64,000 nucleotides of DNA from Mycolicibacterium hodleri (GTDB lineage: Bacteria; Actinomycetota; Actinomycetes; Mycobacteriales; Mycobacteriaceae): contig NZ_JACKTL010000073.1 in the NCBI RefSeq assembly GCF_025822245.1, forward strand, positions 62,001 to 126,000, given 5' to 3'. Below the pieces are notes generated by a model. The model did not search any database, was not told the origin of the DNA, and was given only the letters and a program-made list of their open reading frames with translations. How positions within the stretch are numbered: position 1 is the stretch's first letter; every line of letters starts with the position of its first letter. Shown one piece after another: positions 43,540 through 52,343 of the stretch. The translations under genes and the position numbers were made by a program.

Positions 43540-44711
43540 CGGCAAGCCCCGACGCGCTGCGCGACGCGTTCGACAACGCCCCCTGCGGATACGTCATCAC
43601 CACGCCCGACGGGGAGATCCGGGCCGTCAACGACACCATCGCGTCGTGGCTGGGGCGTGACCTCGACGCGTTGATCGGGACTCCGTTCGCGCAGCTGCTC
43701 ACCGCCGGTGGCCGCATCCACTACGAAACCCACTTTGCGCCGATGCTGCTGGCGTCCGGGGCGCTCAGCGGAGTCGCCGTGGACATCGTCGCCTCCGACG
43801 GGCGACGGCTTCCGGTCCTGCTCACGGCCAACGTCAAGTCCGACGCCGAGGGCCGACCACTGCTGGTCCGCATCGTCGCCGACGACGCCGCCGCCCGGCG
43901 CTCCTACGAGCGCGAGCTCCTGGCCGAGCGCCGGCGCGCCGAGGAGGAACGCGGCCGGGCCGTGAGTCTGGCTCAGACGCTTCAACTCTCGCTTCTGCCG
44001 CCGTCGTTGTCACCGCCTCCGGGCCTGGAAGCCGCGGCCCACTATCACAGCCCGTCGGCCGGTGACGTCGGCGGCGACTTCTACGACCTGTTCCCACTGT
44101 CTCGGGAACGGTACGGCTTCTTCCTGGGCGACGTGTGCGGAAAGGGCGTTGCCGCAGCAACGTTGACGTCCTTGACCCGGTACACGCTGCGGGCCGCCGC
44201 CGTCGGCGACGACCATCCGGTCGGGGTGCTGCACACCCTCGACAGCGTCCTCAAGCAGGACGCCCATGCCGGCCGCGGCTGGTTCTGCACCGTTCTCTTC
44301 GGTGTAATCACCAGGGGCGCAACCGGTTTCGACGTCGAGATCGCCACAGGAGGCCATCCACCTCCGCTACTCCTGCGGGCCGACGGCAGCGCCGGGTACG
44401 TGCCCATCGACGGAGGCCAGGCCGTCGGGCTGTTCGCCCGGCCGACGTTCTCCTCGACCCGGGTCGCGCTGTCACCCGGCGACACCCTGGTCGCCTATTC
44501 CGACGGCTACACCGAAGCCCGCACCGGGCCCGGGTCGCGGTACGACGACGACGGCGAGCTGCTGCGCTTCGCCGCGGCCCACTCCCCCACCGACGCCAGG
44601 GGAATCGTGGCGGCCATGCGGACGCTGATCGAGGAGCTGGGCACCGGGGTGGACGACGACGCCGCCACGCTGGCGCTGAGTGTCACCCCCGGCACCACCG
44701 AAACCCGTTAG
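43536..44711 (+). CDS. rsbP: RsbP-like PAS-PP2C phosphatase
   Basis: The 391-residue protein has an N-terminal PAS domain (about 8-125, ALRDAFDNAPCGYVITTPDGEI), a coiled-coil linker rich in Glu/Arg (about 130-150) and a SpoIIE-type PP2C domain with metal motifs GGDFYDLF, LGDVCGKG, SDGYTEA and VDDDAATLAL. Such phosphatases dephosphorylate STAS antagonists and release sigma factors. The size is close to B. subtilis RsbP. It is coupled by GTGA to the RsbQ-like gene, and its stop overlaps the stop of the convergent PP2C-HATPase gene (TTAG). Confidence 0.9.
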   Translation: MTASPDALRDAFDNAPCGYVITTPDGEIRAVNDTIASWLGRDLDALIGTPFAQLLTAGGRIHYETHFAPMLLASGALSGVAVDIVASDGRRLPVLLTANVKSDAEGRPLLVRIVADDAAARRSYERELLAERRRAEEERGRAVSLAQTLQLSLLPPSLSPPPGLEAAAHYHSPSAGDVGGDFYDLFPLSRERYGFFLGDVCGKGVAAATLTSLTRYTLRAAAVGDDHPVGVLHTLDSVLKQDAHAGRGWFCTVLFGVITRGATGFDVEIATGGHPPPLLLRADGSAGYVPIDGGQAVGLFARPTFSSTRVALSPGDTLVAYSDGYTEARTGPGSRYDDDGELLRFAAAHSPTDARGIVAAMRTLIEELGTGVDDDAATLALSVTPGTTETR

Positions 44712-46897
44712 GACAGTTGGAAGTTCATCGTCACCGTGGTGCCGGTCGAGGTGCCGTCGAGAAAGACGTCACCGCTGACCGCCCGCATGAGCGGCACCCC
44801 GCGTCCGCGGGTGCGCGGGTTGGCGTCGGGCAGCTTCCACGAGCCGAAGTCGGTGATGCGTATCGAGATCCCGCGCCCCTTGGCCTCGGCGCACACCACC
44901 ATCCGCCCCGGCGTCGCCCCGCGGTAGGCGTGTTCGATGCTGTTGGTACACGCCTCGTTGACGACCAGCACGATGTCCCCGCCGAGGTCGTCGGGAATGC
45001 CGGTGGCCCGTAGCCATGCGGCGATCTGGCGCCGGATGTCGCTCAGTTGGTCGGGGGTGGCCAAGACGTCGATCTCCAGCGGCGCCGGCGGCCTGCGGTA
45101 CACCACGATCGCGACGTCGTCGTCGAAGCCGTCCTTGGGCACCAGGCGTTGCAGCACGGCGTCCGCGACGACGTCGGCCGACGATTCGATCGTCTCGGCA
45201 AGAATCTCGCCGGCCCGTTCAATACCCTTGTCGACCAGTTCTTCTCGGCGTTCGACGAGGCCGTCGGTGTACAACATCAGGGTGGATCCGGGTGGCAGGA
45301 CCGTCGACGCCTCGGGCCGCGGACCCGTCTTCTGCACCGCCAGCGGCACCGACGTGGCGCCGGTCAGGCTCTCCACCGCCCCGCCGGGGGCGGCGAGCAA
45401 TGCCGGGATGTGGCCGGCGCTGCTGTAGGACATCAGGCCGGTGTCGGCGTCGACGATCCCGACGAAGACGGTGGTGCAGTACGCGCCGGCGATGAGGGCA
45501 GCCGCCGAATCCAGCTCGTCGAGCAGACGCCCCGGGCTGGCGCCGTTGACGAGCAGCACCCTGGCCGAGCTGCGGAGCTGCCCCATCACCGCCGCGGCCG
45601 ACAGGCCACTGCCCACACAGTCGCCGACGACGATGCCGACCTGATGCTCGCCGACCGCCAACACGTCGTACCAATCGCCGCCGATTTCCAGGGGTGAGGC
45701 CGCGGGCTCGTACCGGACCGCGAAGCCGACCGGCGGTTTCGTCGTCGGCATCATCGTCCGCTGCAGGGTCGACGACGCCTCCCTGGCGATCTCGAACTGG
45801 CGGACGTGCTGCACGGCCAGGCTCAGATGGCCGACCAGCGTCGTGACGAGCAGGCGGTCGTCGTCCCCGATCACCCGGGGCTCGGCGTTCTCCAGCCACA
45901 GCGCGGTGGGTGCGACGCCGGAGAGCACCGCCATGATGCCCATCCACGGGCCCGACGGTCCCGCCGTGCCGATTGCCTGAACCGACAGCGGCGACCAGTC
46001 CCGCGTCTCGGCGAACCTCTCCTGGAGGAACGGGTCGAGGTCGCGCCAGGCGATCGGCTCCGCCGACCCGGCGACCTGAACCTCGGGGTCGGCCCCCGAC
46101 TTCGTCCACATGACGGCGACCACCCGGGTGAGGTCGATCGCGGCGCGTAGTTCCTCGAGCACGATGTCGAGCACCTCGGCGACGCTGGTGGCGATGCCGA
46201 CGGCCGTTGCCAGTCGCACCACGGCGCGCTCGCGTGCGGCCGATGCCCTCGCCGCCGTGACGTCGCGGATGGTGCCGACGTACGCATCACCCTCGGTGCC
46301 GTCGGCGGTGACCGAGTTGATGCTGACCTCGGCCCAGGTGACCCGGCCGTCGCGGTGCCGAATTTGGGTCTCGGCCTGCACGCTTCCTTGCTCGACCAGC
46401 TGGGCCAGGCGCCCGCTGGCCTCCTGCTCGTCGACCAGCCACGGGTACGGCCACCGGTAGGGCAGTCCCTCGCGTCCACAGCCGGTGATGGCGGCGAAGG
46501 CCTCGTTCACCTCGCCGATGGTGCCCTTGCGGTCGACGACGAAGAAGCCCTCCTGGAGGGAGTTCACCAGCGCGGTGCGGAAGGCGTCGCGGTGCTCTAG
46601 GTCGTCCGCCCTGGCGCGCTGCTGCTCGTAGCGCTCGGCGCCGTCGAGATACCCGCGGGCGGCGGCGTCGACGGCGGCCAAAGTCCGTTGCAGGAATTGC
46701 AGGGCCGCCGGGCGGGACGACGCGGCCAGCTCGTCGGTCTCGTGGACGTGGCGTTCGACGATGTCGGCCACGCCGACGCGGTCGACCAACGCTTGGCGAC
46801 CAAGCTCGTGTCCCTCGGAAAGGCTCGCCTCGCTTCCGGCGTCGAGGTGGCGTCGAAGGGCCGCGGCATAGCGCTGGCCGAAGTCGTCACCTGCCAT
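44708..46897 (-). CDS. PAS-GAF-PP2C-HATPase protein: phosphatase and anti-sigma kinase in one chain
   Basis: The 729-residue protein has an N-terminal helical region like RsbU-type partner-binding domains (1-100), a PAS domain (about 120-230), a GAF-like domain (about 240-390), a SpoIIE PP2C domain (about 400-600; GGDWYDVL, VGDCVGSG, FDDDVAIVV) and a C-terminal RsbW-type HATPase (NEACTNSIEHAY, DFG, RGRGVPLM). Both catalytic sets look complete. M. tuberculosis Rv1364c has PAS, PP2C, kinase and STAS fused; here the STAS is absent and encoded separately by the divergent gene at 47215. The ATG at 46897 is chosen. Confidence 0.88.
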   Translation of the reverse strand: MAGDDFGQRYAAALRRHLDAGSEASLSEGHELGRQALVDRVGVADIVERHVHETDELAASSRPAALQFLQRTLAAVDAAARGYLDGAERYEQQRARADDLEHRDAFRTALVNSLQEGFFVVDRKGTIGEVNEAFAAITGCGREGLPYRWPYPWLVDEQEASGRLAQLVEQGSVQAETQIRHRDGRVTWAEVSINSVTADGTEGDAYVGTIRDVTAARASAARERAVVRLATAVGIATSVAEVLDIVLEELRAAIDLTRVVAVMWTKSGADPEVQVAGSAEPIAWRDLDPFLQERFAETRDWSPLSVQAIGTAGPSGPWMGIMAVLSGVAPTALWLENAEPRVIGDDDRLLVTTLVGHLSLAVQHVRQFEIAREASSTLQRTMMPTTKPPVGFAVRYEPAASPLEIGGDWYDVLAVGEHQVGIVVGDCVGSGLSAAAVMGQLRSSARVLLVNGASPGRLLDELDSAAALIAGAYCTTVFVGIVDADTGLMSYSSAGHIPALLAAPGGAVESLTGATSVPLAVQKTGPRPEASTVLPPGSTLMLYTDGLVERREELVDKGIERAGEILAETIESSADVVADAVLQRLVPKDGFDDDVAIVVYRRPPAPLEIDVLATPDQLSDIRRQIAAWLRATGIPDDLGGDIVLVVNEACTNSIEHAYRGATPGRMVVCAEAKGRGISIRITDFGSWKLPDANPRTRGRGVPLMRAVSGDVFLDGTSTGTTVTMNFQLS

Positions 46898-47214
46898 CAG
46901 CTCGTGACTCCGTCGTGCGCAGCGAGTGCTGGGGCGTCGTCCGTCACGCGCGTGTGTTCCCCCAAATTGCGAATTGCAATCGCCGCCGTGGGTATGAGGA
47001 GGGCCCCTTGTCTGGGGATGTGTGTCCGGTGCTTCGGCGGGCTCGCGCTTGCCTCGCCGCACCCCTCTCGGCGAGTCGCCGATCTTGACATTAGCCTTAA
47101 GCCCGACGCGCTTGCCGCCGACTGGTTTAAAGTCCAGCGGGGCGACCGCGGACACTAAACTGGTGGTGTCTCGTCGCCACTGCGACGAACGAATGTCAGT
47201 AGGGAGGGTGGCCG
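46898..47214. promoter_or_regulatory. 317-bp divergent control region between the PP2C-HATPase and RsfB-like genes
   Basis: No gene is visible. It holds an inverted repeat ATTGC-GAATT-GCAAT (46966-46980) near the PP2C-HATPase start, a GGGTAT at 46990-46995 on the plus strand without a matching SigF -35, and a TAAACT -10-like element (47156-47161) about 53 bp upstream of the RsfB-like start. A TTGACA at 47085-47090 has no -10 at the right distance. Confidence 0.35.
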
Positions 47215-47568
47215 TTGCCGGCAGCCGATGCGATCTCGACCTCGGTCGAGCGGCGGAACGGGGCCACCGTGCTGACGGTGGACGGGGTGGTCGACCTGGC
47301 CACCGCGCCCCAGTTGGAGGAACTCCTCGCCGAGCTGATCGACGAACGTCCCAACGCCCTGGTCGTCGACTTGACCGCGGTGACGTTCCTGGCGTCCGTG
47401 GGCCTGCGGATACTTGCCGAGACCCACGAAAGAGCAGGCGGGACGGGTAAATTCGCGGTAGTGGCCACCGGCCCGGCGACCGCTCGGCCCATCCAGCTGA
47501 CAAAGCTCGACGAATTCTTGGCGCTGTACCAAAGCGCCGAAGAGGCCCTCGGCGCCCTGGGCGCGTAG
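47215..47568 (+). CDS. rsfB: RsfB-like anti-anti-sigma factor (STAS)
   Basis: The 117-residue STAS protein resembles M. tuberculosis RsfB (Rv3687c), an antagonist of the SigF anti-sigma factor UsfX, over its whole length; LVVDLTAVTFLASVGLRIL contains Ser61, the residue reported as the regulatory phosphorylation site in RsfB. It starts at TTG 47215 with GGGAGG 7 nt upstream. It is divergent from a protein that carries both kinase and phosphatase modules, which probably act on it (inference). Confidence 0.85.
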   Translation: MPAADAISTSVERRNGATVLTVDGVVDLATAPQLEELLAELIDERPNALVVDLTAVTFLASVGLRILAETHERAGGTGKFAVVATGPATARPIQLTKLDEFLALYQSAEEALGALGA

Positions 47569-47657
47569 CCGCCGACGTCGGGCGGTCGACCACCGGTACT
47601 GTCGGATGACTGTCAAGCAGGGCAGCGCAATGATGCGACGTTCAAAGGATGTGGCCG

Positions 47658-48863
47658 GTGGGGGCTCCACACGATCCTGATCCGACGGCAGGGGCCGGTG
47701 TGGGGGCACAGACGCGTCCCCTTTCGGTGCTTTTGGTGGAGGACGACCGTGGGGACGCCCTACTCGTGGAGGAACTGGTCGTCGACGCCGACATCGACAT
47801 CCAGTTGTCGTGGGCTCCGTCGATGGCCGACGCAGAGGTCGAGCTGACCAGGCTGCGACCGGACTGCGTTCTGCTCGACCTGAATCTGCCCGACGCGAAC
47901 GGCATTGCGGCGCTCGACCGCGTCACCAAGTGCGACCCGGCCATCCCGATCGTCGTGCTCACCGGGTTGAACGACGAGCACTTCGGCGTGTCGGCGCTCG
48001 CCTCGGGCGCCCAGGACTATCTCGTGAAGGGCCGCGTCGAAGCGGAGATGCTGCGGCGGGCCCTGCTATACGCGATCGAACGCAAGCGCGCCGAGATCAC
48101 CTCGGCGGACCTGCGGTCCAGTCAGCTCAGAGCCCAGGAGAACTCCCGCCTCGAGCGCGGGCTGCTGCCGTCGCCCCTGCTCCTCGACGAACCCGGCGTG
48201 GACATCGTGGCCAAGTATCGACCCAGCCGCAAGAACGCGCTCCTGGGCGGCGACTTCTACGACTTCGTCCAGACTCCCGACCGGACGGTTCACGTGATGG
48301 TGGGGGACGTCGCGGGCCACGGTCCCGACGAGGCCGCCCTCGGCGTCGCACTGCGAATTGGCTGGCGGGCGTTGACGTTCGCGGGCCTGCGGGGCAACGA
48401 GCGCATGAGCCAACTGGAACGGATCCTGAGCGCGGAGAGTCCGGGCGCCCGGATCTTCGCGACGGTGCTGAGCCTTGCGTTCTCACCACATGACCGCAGC
48501 TTCACCGCGCTGCGAGCCGGACATCCCGGCATGCTGCTGCATGGCCCCGACTCGGTCGAATGGCTCGAGCCACCTGCCGGTCCGGCCCTCGGCCTCGGTG
48601 CCTCCGACTGGCCGCTCACCGAGCTGGAGTTGCCCGCCGGCCACGGTCTGCTGCTGCTGACCGACGGCCTCTTCGAAGGACACTCGGGCATCGGCAACGA
48701 ACGCCTCGGCGAGGACGGCTTGCTCGAACTGGCCCGATCACGGGCGGCGCTTCCCGGGTCGGCGTTCGTCGACGCGCTCATCGAGGGGGCCGAGGAGAAG
48801 GCCGCGCTGCACGGCGGTCTGTCCGACGACGTCGCCGTCGTCCGGGTGGAGCGGACCGCCTGA
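47658..48863 (+). CDS. Response regulator with PP2C (RsbU-type) output domain
   Basis: The 401-residue protein has an N-terminal receiver (about 22-140; acidic EDD, phospho-acceptor Asp in LLDLNLPD, Thr in VVLTG, Lys in DYLVKG), a linker helix and a SpoIIE-type PP2C domain with GGDFYDFV, VGDVAGHG, LTDGLFEG and SDDVAVV. Phosphorylation by the adjacent kinase would switch on dephosphorylation of a STAS protein. The GTG at 47658 has AAAGGA 8 nt upstream; an ATG at 47649 is possible. The stop overlaps the kinase start (TGATG). Confidence 0.88.
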   Translation: MGAPHDPDPTAGAGVGAQTRPLSVLLVEDDRGDALLVEELVVDADIDIQLSWAPSMADAEVELTRLRPDCVLLDLNLPDANGIAALDRVTKCDPAIPIVVLTGLNDEHFGVSALASGAQDYLVKGRVEAEMLRRALLYAIERKRAEITSADLRSSQLRAQENSRLERGLLPSPLLLDEPGVDIVAKYRPSRKNALLGGDFYDFVQTPDRTVHVMVGDVAGHGPDEAALGVALRIGWRALTFAGLRGNERMSQLERILSAESPGARIFATVLSLAFSPHDRSFTALRAGHPGMLLHGPDSVEWLEPPAGPALGLGASDWPLTELELPAGHGLLLLTDGLFEGHSGIGNERLGEDGLLELARSRAALPGSAFVDALIEGAEEKAALHGGLSDDVAVVRVERTA

Positions 48864-50476
48864 TGCCGACCTCGCGCGACGAGACGAGCAGGCGGTCGTC
48901 CCCGCTCACCGTGCAGGGCTGGCAGAGCCTGGTGCTGGCCATCATGGGCCTGCTGGTCCTCGGCGCAGGCATCACCGGCGGGTTGCTGCTGAACCGGTAC
49001 GACGACGTGGCGCACCAACTGATCGACGACATCCAGCCAGCGCGCTCCGCGGCCTACCAATTGCAGGCGGCGCTGCGCGATCAGGAGACCGCCACTCGGG
49101 GGTACGCCATCTCGGCCGACCCCCAGTTCCTCACCCCCTACTACGCGGGGCAGCAGGCCCAGGCCGCGGCAGCCCAGCAGGTTCGGGAGCGCGCGGGCGG
49201 CCGCCCCGACCTGATCGCCGACGTCGACGCCGTCGACCGGGCCGCCGCCACCTGGCGCACCTCGTTCGCCGAACCGCTCATCGCCACCGTCCGACCCGGC
49301 AGCCCCGCGGTGGTCGACCCGGGTGTCGCGGAGCGCGGCAAGATCGAATTCGACCGCATCCGAGCCCTTTTCGACACCCAGAACGCGCACCTCACGGAGG
49401 CAAGGACCGACGGAATCGAAGACCTCGACCGCATTCGCTGGTGGCGCAACGCCGTTCTCGGCGCCATCGTCGTGGTCCTGTTGGTGACCGCCGCGGCCCT
49501 GGCGATCGTGATGCAGACCGCGGTCACCCGCCCACTGGCGTCACTGGCGGCGTCGTGTCGGCGGATCACCGAGGGCGACTTCGGTGAGCGCATCGTTCCT
49601 CAGGGCCCCAAGGACATCCGTTCGATCGCCGTCGACGTGGAGAACATGCGGCAGCGGGTCGTCGACGAGCTCGAGGCATCGCGCACGACCGAGGCACAAT
49701 TGGACGAACAAGCCGTCGAGTTGCGTCGGTCCAACGCCGAGCTGGAACAGTTCGCCTACGTCGCCTCGCACGACCTCCAAGAGCCCTTGCGCAAGGTCAC
49801 CTCGTTCTGCCAGCTGCTCGAGAAGCGCTACCGCGACAAACTCGACGACCGCGGCGTCGAATACATCGACTTCGCCGTCGACGGCGCCAAGCGCATGCAG
49901 GTGCTCATCAACGACCTGCTCACCTTCTCGCGGGTCGGACGGCTCAACGCCGCACGGGCCGACGTCGACCTCGGCGCCGCGTTGGACGACGGACTCGCCA
50001 ACCTCTCCGTCCTGATCGAGGAGTCCGCCGCCGTCATCGTCCGCCCCACCGAACCGCTTCCCCGCGTCGTCGGCGATCCGACCCTGCTGGCCATGCTGTG
50101 GCAGAACCTGGTTGGCAACGCGATGAAGTTTCACCGCGACGGCGTCGCGCCTCGGATCGCGATCGAATGGGAACGCGCCGCCGACCCGGCCGACCCGGCC
50201 GAGGAGCACTATTCGTTCACCCTCTCGGACAACGGGATCGGCATCGCCCCGGAGTTCGTCGACAAGGTGTTCGTCATCTTCCAGCGGCTGCACGGCCGCG
50301 ACTCCTACGGTGGAACGGGCATCGGGCTGGCCCTGTGCAAGAAGATCGTCGAACACCACGGGGGCGCCATCTGGATCGACACGGCGTACACCGGCGGCAC
50401 CCGGTTCCGCTTCACCCTGCCCGTACCCACCCCGACGCACGTCCCCGCACCACCCCTGGAAGGAACGGCCCCATGA
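48863..50476 (+). CDS. CHASE3-HAMP sensor histidine kinase
   Basis: The 537-residue protein has two transmembrane helices (about 23-44 and 195-216) around an extracytoplasmic CHASE3 domain (LRDQETATRGYAIS), then HAMP, a coiled coil, a HisKA domain with the phospho-His in ASHDLQEPLRKV and a HATPase domain (N box LVGNAMKFH, G1 DNGIGI, G2 GGTGIGLALCKK). The HDLQEPL form resembles phytochrome-type kinases. It overlaps its neighbours by TGATG and ATGA, forming a coupled three-gene signalling operon with two regulators. Confidence 0.92.
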   Translation: MPTSRDETSRRSSPLTVQGWQSLVLAIMGLLVLGAGITGGLLLNRYDDVAHQLIDDIQPARSAAYQLQAALRDQETATRGYAISADPQFLTPYYAGQQAQAAAAQQVRERAGGRPDLIADVDAVDRAAATWRTSFAEPLIATVRPGSPAVVDPGVAERGKIEFDRIRALFDTQNAHLTEARTDGIEDLDRIRWWRNAVLGAIVVVLLVTAAALAIVMQTAVTRPLASLAASCRRITEGDFGERIVPQGPKDIRSIAVDVENMRQRVVDELEASRTTEAQLDEQAVELRRSNAELEQFAYVASHDLQEPLRKVTSFCQLLEKRYRDKLDDRGVEYIDFAVDGAKRMQVLINDLLTFSRVGRLNAARADVDLGAALDDGLANLSVLIEESAAVIVRPTEPLPRVVGDPTLLAMLWQNLVGNAMKFHRDGVAPRIAIEWERAADPADPAEEHYSFTLSDNGIGIAPEFVDKVFVIFQRLHGRDSYGGTGIGLALCKKIVEHHGGAIWIDTAYTGGTRFRFTLPVPTPTHVPAPPLEGTAP

Positions 50477-50913
50477 CATCCGCCGCGCGACCGATCGACG
50501 TCCTGCTGGTGGAGGACGACCCGGGTGACGAACTCATCACCCGGGAAGCCTTCGAGCACAACAAGATCAAGAACAACCTGCACGTGGCCCACGACGGCGA
50601 GGAGGGCCTCGACTTCCTCTACCGGCGCGGTGCCTTCGAGAACGCCCCGACGCCCGACCTGATCCTGCTCGACCTGAACCTGCCGAAGTACGACGGTCGC
50701 CAGCTGCTCGAGAAGATCAAGTCCGATCCGGATCTCAATCACATCCCCGTCGTCGTGCTGACCACCTCGGCCGCCGAGGAGGACATCCTGCGCAGCTACA
50801 AGCTGCACGCCAATGCCTACGTCACCAAGCCGGTGGATCTGGACCAGTTCATGAACGCCGTCCGCCAGATCGACGAGTTCTTCGTCCAGGTGGTGCGACT
50901 CCCCCAGGGCTGA
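50473..50913 (+). CDS. Single-domain response regulator (Rcp1-like)
   Basis: The 146-residue protein is a receiver domain only: acidic pocket VEDDPGDE, phospho-acceptor Asp in LLDLNLPKYDG, Thr in VVLTTSAAEED and Lys in YVTKPVDL. Such regulators relay phosphate or act as decoys; Rcp1-type proteins partner with phytochrome-like kinases. The ATG overlaps the kinase stop (ATGA). With the receiver-PP2C protein it gives the kinase two possible targets, allowing competition. Confidence 0.9.
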   Translation: MTSAARPIDVLLVEDDPGDELITREAFEHNKIKNNLHVAHDGEEGLDFLYRRGAFENAPTPDLILLDLNLPKYDGRQLLEKIKSDPDLNHIPVVVLTTSAAEEDILRSYKLHANAYVTKPVDLDQFMNAVRQIDEFFVQVVRLPQG

Positions 50914-50962
50914 ACAGTGACCCGAGGGGTGAATACCAGCGACTGTGGGTACCGTCACACCC

Positions 50963-52327
50963 ATGAAGCTGATGTCGCCGACCGATTCGATGTTCCTCCT
51001 CGGTGAATCCCGCGAACACCCGATGCACGTCGCCGGTCTGCAGTTGTTCGAGCCGCCCGCGGGCGCCGGACCGGAGTTCATCCGCGACATGTACGAGACC
51101 ATCGTCAAGAACGACGACTTTCAGCAAACGTTCCGGAAGCACCCAGGCCGGGTCCTGGGCGGCATCTCCAACCTGGCCTGGGCGATCGACGACGACGTCG
51201 ACATCGACTATCACCTGCGCCGCTCGGGGCTGCCCCGTCCGGGCCGCGTGCGCGACCTGCTGGAGTTGGTGTCCCGGTTGCACGGCACTCTGCTCGACCG
51301 GCACCGACCGCTGTGGGAGGCAAGCCTGATCGAGGGCCTGGGGGACGGTCGCTTCGCGGTGTACACCAAGATCCACCACTCGTTGCTCGACGGCGTCAGC
51401 GCCCAGCGGCTGACCATCCGCTCGATGACGACCGATCCGACCGACACGGAGATGCGGGTGCCGTGGACGTTGGGCCCGAAGCAGCGGACGAAGGAGGCCG
51501 ACGGCGGCCGTTCGACCCTGCAGTCCCTGACGGGGGCGCTGGGATCGGTCGCGTCCCTCGCGCCGTCGACGCTGGCGATCGCCAGGGCCGCCCTGCTGGA
51601 ACAGGAGCTCACGCTCCCCTTCCGGGCACCCAAGACGATGTTCAACGTGCCGATCGGCGGCGCCCGGCGCGTCGCGGCACAGTCGTGGCCGCTCGCCCGC
51701 ATCAAGGCCGTCAAGTCCGCGGCCGGTGTCACCGTCAACGACGTCGTGCTGGCGATGTGCGCGGGAGCCTTGCGGGCCTACCTCATCGAACGCGCGGCGC
51801 TTCCGGACGCCCCGCTGGTGGCCATGGTGCCGGTGAGCCTGCGCACCAAGGACGAGCAGGATGCCGGCGGCAACATGGTCGGCACCATTCTGTGCAACCT
51901 GGCCACCGACATGAACGATCCGGCCAAGCGGCTCGACGCGATCAGCACCTCGATGACCGACAACAAGAAGGTGTTCGCCGAGTTGCCGAGGGCCCAGGCG
52001 CTGGCCCTGTCGGCCGTCCTGATGTCGGGCTTGGCCATGGGTCTGCTCCCGGGCTTCGTCTCGTCGGCGCCGCCACCGTTCAACATCGTGATCTCCAACG
52101 TGCCGGGGGCGTCGGAACCGCTGTACTGGAACGGCGCCCGGCTCGACGGCAACTATCCGTTCTCGATCGCACTCGACGGCCAAGCGCTCAACATCACGAT
52201 GACCAACAACGGCGACAACCTCGACTTCGGACTGGTGGGCTGCCGGCGCAGCGTGCCACACCTGCAGCGCCTGCTGATGCACCTGGAGAACTCGCTGGCC
52301 GAACTCGAGCAGGCCGTCGGCGCGTGA
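50963..52327 (+). CDS. Wax ester synthase / diacylglycerol acyltransferase (WS/DGAT)
   Basis: It would esterify acyl-CoA to diacylglycerol or fatty alcohols for storage lipid. The 454-residue protein has the catalytic HHxxxDG motif (H138, H139, D143 in KIHHSLLDGVS) and the mid-protein motif VTVNDVVLAMCAGALR, with the C-terminal PPPFNIVISNVPG block. The ATG at 50963 is preferred to an upstream GTG at 50945 that lies in the promoter region. A weak SigF-like element (GGGGT-N16-GGGTAC, 50926-50952) precedes it, which would fit triglyceride storage in stress. Confidence 0.92.
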   Translation: MKLMSPTDSMFLLGESREHPMHVAGLQLFEPPAGAGPEFIRDMYETIVKNDDFQQTFRKHPGRVLGGISNLAWAIDDDVDIDYHLRRSGLPRPGRVRDLLELVSRLHGTLLDRHRPLWEASLIEGLGDGRFAVYTKIHHSLLDGVSAQRLTIRSMTTDPTDTEMRVPWTLGPKQRTKEADGGRSTLQSLTGALGSVASLAPSTLAIARAALLEQELTLPFRAPKTMFNVPIGGARRVAAQSWPLARIKAVKSAAGVTVNDVVLAMCAGALRAYLIERAALPDAPLVAMVPVSLRTKDEQDAGGNMVGTILCNLATDMNDPAKRLDAISTSMTDNKKVFAELPRAQALALSAVLMSGLAMGLLPGFVSSAPPPFNIVISNVPGASEPLYWNGARLDGNYPFSIALDGQALNITMTNNGDNLDFGLVGCRRSVPHLQRLLMHLENSLAELEQAVGA

Positions 52328-52343
52328 CGCCGGGGTAGCCGCC

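Noticed and set aside
46990..46995. GGGTAT on the plus strand as a SigF -10 for the RsfB-like gene
   Set aside because: No GTTT or GGWWT is found 15-17 bp upstream, and it lies 220 bp before the start codon.
47085..47090. TTGACA as a -35 for the RsfB-like gene
   Set aside because: No TANNNT lies at 16-18 bp spacing; TAAACT at 47156 is too far away.
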